Origin: Candidatus Kaiserbacteria bacterium RIFCSPLOWO2_01_FULL_55_19
Lineage (GTDB): Bacteria; Patescibacteriota; Minisyncoccia; Phycocordibacterales; Phycocordibacteraceae
Assembly: GCA_001781715.1 (NCBI GenBank)
Contig: MFMD01000001.1
Span: forward strand, 644-13,854
DNA length: 13,211 nucleotides
Direction: 5' to 3'
Part shown: positions 5,576 through 12,042 of the stretch, piece after piece
Position numbering within the stretch: position 1 is the stretch's first letter
Layout of the letters: every line of letters begins with the position of its first letter
Made by a program: the position numbers and the translations under genes
The notes under the pieces: generated by a model
The model's database searches: none
Seen by the model: the letters and a program-made list of their open reading frames with translations, nothing else
What the model was told of the DNA's origin: nothing

Positions 5576-5955
5576 GGGAGTCCGCCCGTCTGGGTGATGA
5601 GTGTTGAGAGCGAGACCGTGCTTGACGCCGTGGCTCCTGCGTCAAGCCAGATGACCGTTGCGGTTACCTGCTTCGTCTTCGCGTTGTAGTCGCTCACCAT
5701 AAGCGTCGTTGTTGCTTGCGGAAGCGTGTCCACAAGCGCATTTCCGAAGGTTCCGCTTCCCGGGAGCGCCGCGTATCCGCCCGCCCGCAAGCTCTCAAGC
5801 TCGTTGCGGACAATCGCGAGCGCGACGCCCTGGCCCTTAGACGCTCTCACGAGGACGCCGCTGCGGGTGACGGCCAAGAGAAGAAGCAGCAGGACGCTTA
5901 TGATGAAGATTGAGACGACAATTTCAATGAGGGAGAATCCGCGGGACGATTGCAT
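5572..5955 (-). CDS. type IV prepilin-like minor pilin, PilV/GspI type
   Basis: The 127-residue product starts M-Q-S-S-R-G then F-S-L-I-E-I-V-V-S-I-F-I-I, a textbook prepilin peptidase site after G6 with the +5 glutamate, followed by a hydrophobic helix to about residue 29. The segment A-L-A-I-V-R-N-E-L-E-S-L-R-A-G-G-Y after the helix is typical of PilV/GspI-like minor pilins. The short globular part ends T-V-S-L-S-T-L-I-T-Q-T-G. It lies 1 bp after pilC and overlaps the next prepilin gene by 4 bp. The major pilin is not in the window, and this could be a pseudopilin of a related secretion or DNA-uptake machine; the order with its two neighbours favours a tip-initiation role. Confidence 0.87.
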   Translation of the reverse strand: MQSSRGFSLIEIVVSIFIISVLLLLLLAVTRSGVLVRASKGQGVALAIVRNELESLRAGGYAALPGSGTFGNALVDTLPQATTTLMVSDYNAKTKQVTATVIWLDAGATASSTVSLSTLITQTGGLP

Positions 5956-5956
5956 A

Positions 5957-7171
5957 TCAAAAGGCTGACGATAGCGAGTAAATCGGTCCGATCATTGAGA
6001 CCGCGAAGACACCGACCGCCGCACCGATGCACAACACGAGGACCGGCTCAATAATGACTGAGATATTCTTCGTCTGCTCGCCCACATCGTCTTCATAGAA
6101 TTCTGCAACCTGTTTCAGCATCTCGGCAACCTTTCCCGTTTCCTCCCCGACGGTGAGCATGTCGCTCATCAAGATTGGATAGAGCTGCGTGTGTTCTGCA
6201 AATGAAGCGGAGAGTAACTCTCCTTTCTTCACATGTTCCTCCGCCTCTCCTATCACATCCGCAAACACATTCGTCCCCACGACCTCTTTGGTAATAGCAA
6301 GTGCGTTCAATACCGGAACGCCCGAGGCAAGGAGCGAGGAGAGGGTGCGGGAGGCGCGCGCCGCGTAGGTCTCGCGCACAATCTCGTTCACGATGGGGAG
6401 GCGAAGCGCTGTTGCGAGCACGACTCTGCCGCCAAAGGCGGAACGGATGAATGCAATACCACCCACCACAAGCACGAAGAGTCCGAGCATCACAGCCACA
6501 ACATTGGCGACCATAAAATCAGATACCGCAACAATGATTTGCGTCGCAAGCGGCAGCTCCACCCCAAGCTGGCTAAAGGTAACCGTTAGCGTCGGCACGA
6601 CATAAATAAGCATGAGAATACCGACGATAACAATCGCGGTCATTACTATCGCGGGGTAGAGCATAGCGCCCTTAATCTTGCGTATTAATTCTTCAGAATG
6701 TTCCAGCTGGACGCTGACAACGGTGAGCGCGTCGGTAAGAGACCCCGACTCTTCGCCCGCTCGTGCCATCGCAACGAACAGCGCAGGGAATACCTTCGGG
6801 TAAGCCGCAAGCGCCATATGAAACGAGGACCCCACCTTAATAGCGTCAGAGAGCCCCGTGGCAATAGACTTCAGATACTTGTTTCCCGACTGTCGCTCAA
6901 TCACCGAGAGTGCTCGGGAGAGCGAGAGGCCGGCACCAAGCATTGCAGAGAGATTCCGCGCCATCCGAATAACCTCAATGCGCCGCACACCGCTCCCGAA
7001 GGTTATGGTGAGCCACGATGGGAGCACGAGAATTCCACCCCCCTCCTCAAGGCTGACGACGAAGCCCCCCTCCTTCTCTATCAGGTCATACACCGCAAAA
7101 TGCGTCGGAGCTTCAATCGTGCGGATTTCGTCGGGCAATCCTTCTTTTCGTATCGTGGCGCGGAATTTCAT
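5957..7171 (-). CDS. pilC: type IV pilus inner-membrane platform protein PilC (GspF family)
   Basis: PilC/GspF is the polytopic platform in the inner membrane that links the ATPase to pilin addition. The 404-residue length is usual. Two related T2SSF domains are visible, about 67-195 and 268-395. Each has the conserved signature: A-R-A-G-E-E-S-G-S-L near 136-145 and T-V-G-E-E-T-G-K-V-A near 340-349. Membrane segments lie at about 170-193, 218-242 and 374-398. The short N-terminal cytoplasmic part (1-60) resembles the usual PilC leader domain, I-R-K-E-G followed by a D-L-I-E-K-E-G-G-F-V-V element. It begins 2 bp after the pilB stop and ends 1 bp before the first prepilin gene, so the five genes are one operon. 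No Shine-Dalgarno sequence, as expected for tightly coupled genes. Confidence 0.96.
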   Translation of the reverse strand: MKFRATIRKEGLPDEIRTIEAPTHFAVYDLIEKEGGFVVSLEEGGGILVLPSWLTITFGSGVRRIEVIRMARNLSAMLGAGLSLSRALSVIERQSGNKYLKSIATGLSDAIKVGSSFHMALAAYPKVFPALFVAMARAGEESGSLTDALTVVSVQLEHSEELIRKIKGAMLYPAIVMTAIVIVGILMLIYVVPTLTVTFSQLGVELPLATQIIVAVSDFMVANVVAVMLGLFVLVVGGIAFIRSAFGGRVVLATALRLPIVNEIVRETYAARASRTLSSLLASGVPVLNALAITKEVVGTNVFADVIGEAEEHVKKGELLSASFAEHTQLYPILMSDMLTVGEETGKVAEMLKQVAEFYEDDVGEQTKNISVIIEPVLVLCIGAAVGVFAVSMIGPIYSLSSAF

Positions 7172-7173
7172 AG

Positions 7174-8922
7174 CTATTCGGTTATCGCACGCAACACCTC
7201 CTCAATGCTGGTAATGCCGCGCCCGGCCTTGTAGAGCCCGTCTTCAAACATTGTGAGCATCCCTTCCTTCTTCGCCTGCGCCTCAAGGGCGTCGCTCGTA
7301 CTGGTGCGGAGTATGATTTCGCGAATGGCAGGGGAGATAGCAAGCACCTCGTGAATACCGATACGACTCTTATATCCGTCCTCACACTCGGTGGACGGGA
7401 CAGGCCGGTAGAAGGGAATGTCGTCCAGCGTAGACCCCTTCTTCACGAGTTTCTCGTCTTCAAGGGCCTTAAAGGCGATAGCGAAGTCCTCATCGCTCCC
7501 AATCTTCGCGCGCATCGCCTTGCTCAACATATATTCTTCTTTGTTCTCACACAGTTTGCGCACGAGGCGTTGCCCGACGATGATGCGAACCGTAGAAACG
7601 AGGAGAAATGGCTCAACGCCCATATCAATAAGGCGCGGAATAGCGCCGGCGGCGCTGTTGGTGTGGATGGTGGAGAGCACGAGGTGTCCGGTAAGCGCGG
7701 CATTAATCGCGAGCGAGGCGGTCTCGCTGTCGCGGATCTCGCCGACCATAATAATGTCAGGGTCTTGGCGCACGAGCGACCGGAGACCGTTGGCGAAGGT
7801 GAAGCCTATTTGCGGATTTACCTGTGTCTGATTCACTCGCTTCATCTGGTACTCAATCGGGTCTTCAACAGTGGAGATATTTACATCCGGCTGGTTCAAG
7901 ATATCGAGCATCGTGTAGAGGGTCGTGGTCTTACCCGAGCCGGTCGGTCCCGAGATGAGGATGATACCGGTCGTTTGTGAGAGTGCGTGGTGAATGCGCT
8001 CCATATTCTCGCCGTGGAGCCCGAGCACATCGAGCGTGAAGCCCTCTCCCGTTTCGCGCAGGAGACGCATCACGGTCTTCTCGCCGAAGAAGGTGGGGAG
8101 AATGGAAACGCGGAAGGAGACCTTATCTGCTTCGGTCTCCATCTTGAAGCGTCCGTCTTGCGGGAGACGCTTCTCGTCAAGTTTCAGGTTCGCGAGGACC
8201 TTGATACGCGCAACGATACCCGCCGCCGCCGAGGACGGGAGCGTCATCGCGTCGTGGAGAATGCCGTCAATGCGGTAGCGCACCAGCACCTCGGCCTCCA
8301 TCGGTTCAATGTGGATGTCGGATGCACCCTGGACAATCGCATGGCGCAGGAGTGTGTCCACAATACGCACGATGGGCAGGTCCTCTGCCATTTTCTTCAA
8401 GTCATCGCCCGAGAGATCCTTATTCCCTTCTGCAATGACGCGAATCTTCCCCGCCTCGGTGGAGATAATGTCGCCGAACTCGTCTTTCAGCGATTTCTGG
8501 TACTGCAGAAGGGAGAATTTAATGCTCTCGGTGTCGGTGAGGCGCGGTAATATCTTAAGTCCGGTCTTCTTACGCACCGAGTCAATGGAGGCGAGGTCGT
8601 CTACATCGAGCATGGCCACCTCAAGCGAGGGGTCTTCCTTCTTGTAGGCGATGATATTGTGGGTTCGGGCGATTGGCTCGGGGATGAGCGCGAGCACATC
8701 AATGGGAATCCGATGTTCCTTCAGATTCACAAACGGGATGCCGAGCACATACGCCTGGATGCGCCGGAGTGCATCCTCGGTGAGTGAGCCGCGGGAGACG
8801 AGAATAGCGCCGAGCGAAGACCCTCGCTTTTTCGCCTCTTCAGCCGCCGCGTCAATCTCTTTTTTCGCGACGAGACCAGAGTCAATGATGAACTCTTTGA
8901 GTTCCCCTTCTGAAACGTGCAT
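7174..8922 (-). CDS. pilB: type IV pilus assembly ATPase PilB (GspE family)
   Basis: The hexameric extension ATPase of the type IV pilus; 582 residues from ATG 8922. Order: N-terminal MshEN/GSPII-like domain (about 1-140), N2 domain with A-S-D-I-H-I-E-P (200-207) and R-Y-R-I-D-G (215-220), then the ATPase domain. Walker A is G-P-T-G-S-G-K-T (325-332), the aspartate box T-V-E-D-P-I-E-Y (351-358), Walker B D-P-D-I-I-M-V-G-E-I-R-D (387-398), and the histidine box H-L-V-L-S-T-I-H-T-N (413-422). The zinc tetracysteine motif found in most PilB/GspE (two C-x-x-C pairs) is reduced to single cysteines C458 and C513, so the metal site is probably lost, though the following G-Y-K-S-R-I-G-I-H-E is conserved. 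A TTG at 8946 would extend the frame by eight residues but runs through the -10 box. First gene of the pilus operon. No pilT or pilM-N-O in the window. Confidence 0.97.
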   Translation of the reverse strand: MHVSEGELKEFIIDSGLVAKKEIDAAAEEAKKRGSSLGAILVSRGSLTEDALRRIQAYVLGIPFVNLKEHRIPIDVLALIPEPIARTHNIIAYKKEDPSLEVAMLDVDDLASIDSVRKKTGLKILPRLTDTESIKFSLLQYQKSLKDEFGDIISTEAGKIRVIAEGNKDLSGDDLKKMAEDLPIVRIVDTLLRHAIVQGASDIHIEPMEAEVLVRYRIDGILHDAMTLPSSAAAGIVARIKVLANLKLDEKRLPQDGRFKMETEADKVSFRVSILPTFFGEKTVMRLLRETGEGFTLDVLGLHGENMERIHHALSQTTGIILISGPTGSGKTTTLYTMLDILNQPDVNISTVEDPIEYQMKRVNQTQVNPQIGFTFANGLRSLVRQDPDIIMVGEIRDSETASLAINAALTGHLVLSTIHTNSAAGAIPRLIDMGVEPFLLVSTVRIIVGQRLVRKLCENKEEYMLSKAMRAKIGSDEDFAIAFKALEDEKLVKKGSTLDDIPFYRPVPSTECEDGYKSRIGIHEVLAISPAIREIILRTSTSDALEAQAKKEGMLTMFEDGLYKAGRGITSIEEVLRAITE

Positions 8923-8931
8923 ATAGAGTGC

Positions 8932-8959
8932 AGTATACCCGAACAATCGGACCTGTATC
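8932..8959 (-). promoter_or_regulatory. promoter of the pilus operon (pilB)
   Basis: On the minus strand TATACT (8937-8932) matches the -10 consensus at five of six bases. GATACA (8959-8954) with a 16-bp spacer is a weak -35. Only 9 bp lie between the -10 box and the pilB ATG, so the transcript should have almost no 5' leader. Confidence 0.5.
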
Positions 8960-8960
8960 C

Positions 8961-8987
8961 TTGCGCTGTGTGCTTAACGAAGCGCAA
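8961..8987. promoter_or_regulatory. inverted repeat between the pilB and nusA promoters (operator candidate)
   Basis: TTGCGCT (8961-8967) and AGCGCAA (8981-8987) are perfect 7-bp inverted arms around a 13-base centre. The repeat ends 2 bp before the nusA -35 box and starts 1 bp beyond the weak pilB -35. That is a position where a bound dimer could affect both promoters. No regulator gene is adjacent. Confidence 0.35.
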
Positions 8988-8989
8988 AG

Positions 8990-9017
8990 TTGACGAGGAA
9001 TAGGTATCTGGTATACT
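8990..9017 (+). promoter_or_regulatory. promoter of nusA
   Basis: TTGACG (8990-8995), a 16-bp spacer and TATACT (9012-9017) preceded directly by TGG form a strong promoter with an extended -10. Transcription would begin near 9024, leaving a leader of about 80 nt before the nusA ATG, unlike the near-leaderless promoters of pilB and ppa. Confidence 0.65.
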
Positions 9018-9022
9018 TACTA

Positions 9023-9055
9023 GCACCTGAAATGTCCGTGGTGCGGGCTTTCTTT
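9023..9055 (+). other. short hairpin and T-rich run in the nusA leader
   Basis: GCACC (9023-9027) can pair with GGTGC (9040-9044) around a 12-base loop, followed by GGGCTTTCTTT. It stands at the expected 5' end of the nusA transcript. A 5-bp stem is weak; it could be a 5' stabilising hairpin, a poor attenuator or chance. The rest of the leader to 9104 shows no Shine-Dalgarno sequence and no riboswitch I recognise. Confidence 0.25.
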
Positions 9056-9104
9056 ATAAAAGTGCGACAAATAAGTTAGTGCTGGATAAACATACATATT
9101 CCAT

Positions 9105-10472
9105 ATGATTGACCTAAAAACCATCAACGCAGTACTCGGAGAGTTTGAGGACAGAGGCATCAGTCGTCGCACGATGATTGAGGCGATTGAGAGCGCTATG
9201 GCCACTGCCTATAAGCGCGAATACGGCAAGCGCGGACAAATCGTCCACGCAAAGCTCGACCTCAACACGGGGACTATCGCCTTTGAACAAGTGAAAACCG
9301 TCGTGGACGACACGACGGTGCGTTTCCCCGCGGAGGGCGAAGTAGTGCCTGACGAACATTCGCACCCCCACTCATTCCACGCCGCAGAAGAGGAGCAGCT
9401 TGCCGACGGTGAACTACCGCGCTTTGACCCCGAGAAGCATATTCTCCTTGAGAACGCCAAGCTGATGAAGCGTGGTGTCGCGCTTGGTGAAGCGATAATC
9501 TTCCCGCTTGAGCCGCAGGACGACTTCGGTCGCATCGCAGCCCAGACCGCCAAGCAGGTGGTTATCCAGAAAGTGCGCGAGGCCGAGAAACTCTCAATGA
9601 TGGAAGAGTTCGGCGAGAAGAAGGGTCAGATTGTCGGCGGTATCGTCCAGCGCATGGAGCGCGGAGCCATCTTCGTTGACCTCGGACGCACCACCGGCAT
9701 TATCCCCTACGAAGAGCAGATTCCGGGCGAACGTTACCGTATGGGCGAACGCATTCGCGCGTACCTCTATGCCGTGGACGAAGGATTCCGTGGCGTGTAC
9801 CTGCGCCTCTCTCGTGCGCATCCGAAGTTTGTCGTGAAGCTTTTTGAAATGGAGGCACCGGAGCTCGCGTCAGGCGCTATCGAGATAAAGGCGCTCGCGC
9901 GCGAGCCGGGCAGCCGCACCAAGATCGCGCTCGCCTCAAAGGACCCTCATATTGACCCTGTCGGTTCTCTCGTCGGGCAGAGAGGTGTGCGTGTCTCAAC
10001 GGTGATGAGCGAGCTTGGCGGCGAGCGCATTGACATCATTGAGTGGAACGACGATGCCGCCGCATTTGTCAAAGAGGCGCTCTCTCCTGCCACGCCGATT
10101 AGTGTCGTACTGGATGAGGCGGGTCACCGCGCAACGGTGACGGTTGCCGAAGACGAGCAGTCGCTCGCGATCGGCCGCGGCGGTCAGAATGTTCGTCTTG
10201 CCGCGAAGCTCACTGGCTGGAACATTGATATCGTCTCCGCGGGCGGTGCCGAGGTCGCAGAGTCTGACGGTGAGACGGTCGCTGTCGCCCCTACTGACGA
10301 AGACCCTGCAGAAGCTGCGGGAGTAATGCCGACCGAGAGCATTGAAGTCATTGAGCACGCGGCTCCGGAGACAACGACCCTCCCGGCCGAAGAGGAACTC
10401 ACGCCGCTCCCCGCAAGCGACGAGACCGTTGCGGATGCAACCGAGGACCGCGACAAAGCGAAAGACGAATAG
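9105..10472 (+). CDS. nusA: transcription elongation/termination factor NusA
   Basis: NusA binds RNA polymerase and nascent RNA to modulate pausing, termination and antitermination. The 455-residue product has an N-terminal RNAP-binding domain (about 1-165), an S1 domain (about 172-238, G-Q-I-V-G-G-I-V-Q-R then V-D-L-G-R-T-T-G-I-I-P), KH1 (about 283-330, D-P-V-G-S-L-V-G-Q-R-G-V-R-V and E-R-I-D-I-I-E-W) and KH2 (about 345-378, L-A-I-G-R-G-G-Q-N-V-R-L-A). The N-terminal domain carries extra, charged, His/Glu-rich sequence at about 75-125 compared with E. coli-type NusA. After KH2 a 75-residue acidic, low-complexity tail (380-455, rich in E, A, T and D) replaces any folded C-terminal repeats. 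The ATG at 9105 gives M-I-D-L-K-T-I-N-A, which fits the family. Preceded by a good promoter; the usual rimP and infB neighbours are absent. Confidence 0.97.
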   Translation: MIDLKTINAVLGEFEDRGISRRTMIEAIESAMATAYKREYGKRGQIVHAKLDLNTGTIAFEQVKTVVDDTTVRFPAEGEVVPDEHSHPHSFHAAEEEQLADGELPRFDPEKHILLENAKLMKRGVALGEAIIFPLEPQDDFGRIAAQTAKQVVIQKVREAEKLSMMEEFGEKKGQIVGGIVQRMERGAIFVDLGRTTGIIPYEEQIPGERYRMGERIRAYLYAVDEGFRGVYLRLSRAHPKFVVKLFEMEAPELASGAIEIKALAREPGSRTKIALASKDPHIDPVGSLVGQRGVRVSTVMSELGGERIDIIEWNDDAAAFVKEALSPATPISVVLDEAGHRATVTVAEDEQSLAIGRGGQNVRLAAKLTGWNIDIVSAGGAEVAESDGETVAVAPTDEDPAEAAGVMPTESIEVIEHAAPETTTLPAEEELTPLPASDETVADATEDRDKAKDE

Positions 10473-10485
10473 ACCCTTGTTGGAG

Positions 10486-10491
10486 TATAAT
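10486..10491 (+). promoter_or_regulatory. -10 box of ppa (TATAAT), probably leaderless mRNA
   Basis: A perfect TATAAT lies 14 bp after the nusA stop and 8 bp before the ppa ATG at 10500. A -35 is poor (AAGACG at 10462-10467, 18-bp spacer, three of six matches). Transcription from this box would start at or beside the start codon. Confidence 0.5.
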
Positions 10492-10499
10492 CGGCATAT

Positions 10500-11030
10500 A
10501 TGATGAATCTACTGCACGACATTGAACCGGGCACCAAGGAAGAGATGAATGTAATCATTGAGATACCGAAGGATTCGCATAACAAATACGAGATTGATAA
10601 GAAGACCGGCCTTATCAAGCTCGACCGCGCGAATTATTCTTCTGCGGCGTACCCATTCGATTACGGCTTTGTACCGCAGACGCTCTGGGACGACGACGAT
10701 GCTCTCGATGTCGTGTTACTCACGACCTATGCGCTCAATGTTGGCGTTCTTGCTCCGGCGCGTCCTGTTGCCATTCTCAATATGACTGACGGCGGCGATA
10801 ACGATGATAAGATTATCGCCGTGCCGGTCAATGACAAGCGGTGGGATGATGTGCAGGATCTCTCCGACATCAACAAGCACACGCTGAAGGAGGTTTCGCA
10901 CTTCTTTGAGACATACAAGAACCTTAACGGCAAGCCGGGTAAAACCGTCAAGATTAGCGGCTTCAAGGGACGCGCAGAAGCCGAAGCCGCGTTTGAACGC
11001 GCGCGGAAGCTGTATAACGAATCCAAGTAA
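10500..11030 (+). CDS. ppa: inorganic pyrophosphatase (family I)
   Basis: Soluble cytoplasmic enzyme that hydrolyses pyrophosphate and so drives biosynthesis. The 176 residues are the family's usual length, and numbering matches the E. coli enzyme closely: K29, R43, Y51, Y55, D65, D67, D70, D97 and D102 are all in register, with Y139-K140 standing for Y141-K142. The signature reads D-D-D-A-L-D-V, with alanine at the fourth position where proline or glutamate is usual; the three metal-binding aspartates remain. Two adjacent ATGs (10500, 10503) are possible starts. Neither has a Shine-Dalgarno site at normal spacing; a TATAAT lies just upstream. The next gene begins 2 bp after the stop. Confidence 0.97.
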   Translation: MMNLLHDIEPGTKEEMNVIIEIPKDSHNKYEIDKKTGLIKLDRANYSSAAYPFDYGFVPQTLWDDDDALDVVLLTTYALNVGVLAPARPVAILNMTDGGDNDDKIIAVPVNDKRWDDVQDLSDINKHTLKEVSHFFETYKNLNGKPGKTVKISGFKGRAEAEAAFERARKLYNESK

Positions 11031-11032
11031 CT

Positions 11033-11269
11033 ATGGAACCTGAAAAACTTCTTCCTAAGGGCGAACCGGGCATCGAAGTGAACGCGCTGCCTATCACGCG
11101 GACTCCCGCCACCCCAGCCCCCCTTCCCGGCGTACCGTCTCCTGCCGCGCAACAGTGGGGCGTGGTTATCTCGATTGTCATTATCATGCTGATGATTATT
11201 ATTGGCGCATTCTATGCGTGGGGCGAACGAATCGCTGAAAATCAGTTCCCCGCCGCAATTACGGAATAA
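11033..11269 (+). CDS. small single-pass membrane protein, unknown function
   Basis: I do not recognise a family. The 78-residue product has an N-terminal polar part rich in proline (T-R-T-P-A-T-P-A-P-L-P-G-V-P near 22-35), one strong transmembrane helix (W-G-V-V-I-S-I-V-I-I-M-L-M-I-I-I-G-A-F-Y-A-W, about 42-63) and a short end with E, R and N residues. The absence of a cleavage site suggests a membrane anchor with a cytoplasmic proline-rich tail. It begins 2 bp after ppa and ends 16 bp before clpP on the same strand, which supports a real, co-transcribed gene. Whether it works with ClpP is only a guess from position. Confidence 0.7.
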   Translation: MEPEKLLPKGEPGIEVNALPITRTPATPAPLPGVPSPAAQQWGVVISIVIIMLMIIIGAFYAWGERIAENQFPAAITE

Positions 11270-11285
11270 TGCACACTAGTTACCT

Positions 11286-11885
11286 ATGAAATACACAAAT
11301 CCCCGCGCAGGAATGCTCGTCCCGATGGTTATTGAGAAAAGCCAGTTCGGCGAGCGCGCCTACGACATCTACTCCCGTCTATTGAAGGAGCGCATCGTTT
11401 TCTTGGGCGGTGCCATTGATGACGATGTGGCGAATCTCGTCATCGCCCAGTTCCTTTTCCTTGAAGCGGAAGACCCAAAGAAGGATATTTCGCTCTACAT
11501 CAATTCTCCCGGCGGCTCGGTTACTGCAACCTTGGCGATGGTAGACACGATGAATCATGTGAAGCCGAATGTCTCAACCGTGTGCGTCGGCATGGCCGCT
11601 TCAGGCGCGGCCATCCTGCTCTCTGCGGGCCAGAAAGGCAAGCGCTACGCGCTCCCAAACGCCGAAGTGATGATTCATCAGCCGCACGGCGGTGCCGAGG
11701 GGCAGGCGACCGATATTGAAATCACGGCGAAGCAGATCATCAAACTCCGCGCAGTGTTGAATAAGATTCTCGCGAAGAATACGAGCCAGCCGCTCGCGAA
11801 GATTGAGAAAGATGTTGAGCGCGATTTCTTTATGACCGCGGAGGAAGCCAAGAAGTACGGTCTCGTCGACAAAGTCTTTAATTAA
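11286..11885 (+). CDS. clpP: ATP-dependent Clp protease proteolytic subunit ClpP
   Basis: Serine protease that forms a double heptameric chamber and degrades unfolded or tagged proteins with ClpX or ClpC/ClpA. At 199 residues it is full length. The N-terminus L-V-P-M-V-I-E-K and Y-D-I-Y-S-R-L-L-K-E-R-I-V-F-L are typical. Catalytic triad: S106 in G-M-A-A-S-G-A-A-I-L-L, H131 in M-I-H-Q-P, and D180 in V-E-R-D-F-F-M. Oxyanion/strand motif Y-I-N-S-P-G-G-S-V is at 71-79. The two residues after the catalytic serine are G-A rather than the common M-G. ATG at 11286 fits the family; no Shine-Dalgarno sequence. No clpX or trigger-factor gene is adjacent. Confidence 0.97.
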   Translation: MKYTNPRAGMLVPMVIEKSQFGERAYDIYSRLLKERIVFLGGAIDDDVANLVIAQFLFLEAEDPKKDISLYINSPGGSVTATLAMVDTMNHVKPNVSTVCVGMAASGAAILLSAGQKGKRYALPNAEVMIHQPHGGAEGQATDIEITAKQIIKLRAVLNKILAKNTSQPLAKIEKDVERDFFMTAEEAKKYGLVDKVFN

Positions 11886-11903
11886 GAGACGAATCGTGGC
11901 GAT

Positions 11904-11926
11904 GCGCGCCGGCGTGGTCAGCGCGC
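11904..11926 (+). terminator. GC-rich hairpin after clpP, possible weak terminator
   Basis: GCGCGC (11904-11909) can pair with GCGCGC (11921-11926) around an 11-base loop, about 20 bp after the clpP stop. No T-run follows, so intrinsic termination would be poor. Confidence 0.2.
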
Positions 11927-11932
11927 GCTGTC

Positions 11933-11938
11933 TATGCT
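11933..11938 (+). promoter_or_regulatory. possible -10 box upstream of rny
   Basis: TATGCT in the 157-bp clpP-rny spacer (11886-12042) resembles a -10 box; no convincing -35 is visible. It would give a leader of about 100 nt. An AGAGGG lies only 2 bases before the rny ATG. I see no tRNA, small RNA or riboswitch in this spacer. Confidence 0.25.
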
Positions 11939-12042
11939 ACAGTCCCTCTATACCGCCCCGCTGACTGGCCGATACGGAAGCCCGACCGAAATCCCTTTAT
12001 TGAACTCGGAGCCGCATAGGAGCGGATTAATTACAGAGGGCT

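Noticed and set aside
7351..8550. Two long plus-strand frames (209 and 187 codons) opposite pilB.
   Set aside because: Antisense shadows of an unmistakable PilB ATPase.
8923..8946. TTG start for pilB at 8946.
   Set aside because: It would translate through the TATACT box, and the extra residues do not look like the family; ATG at 8922 fits.
11886..12042. A tRNA, small RNA or short gene in the clpP-rny spacer; an open frame begins at 11934.
   Set aside because: No cloverleaf or family-like peptide; the open frame runs into rny in another frame.
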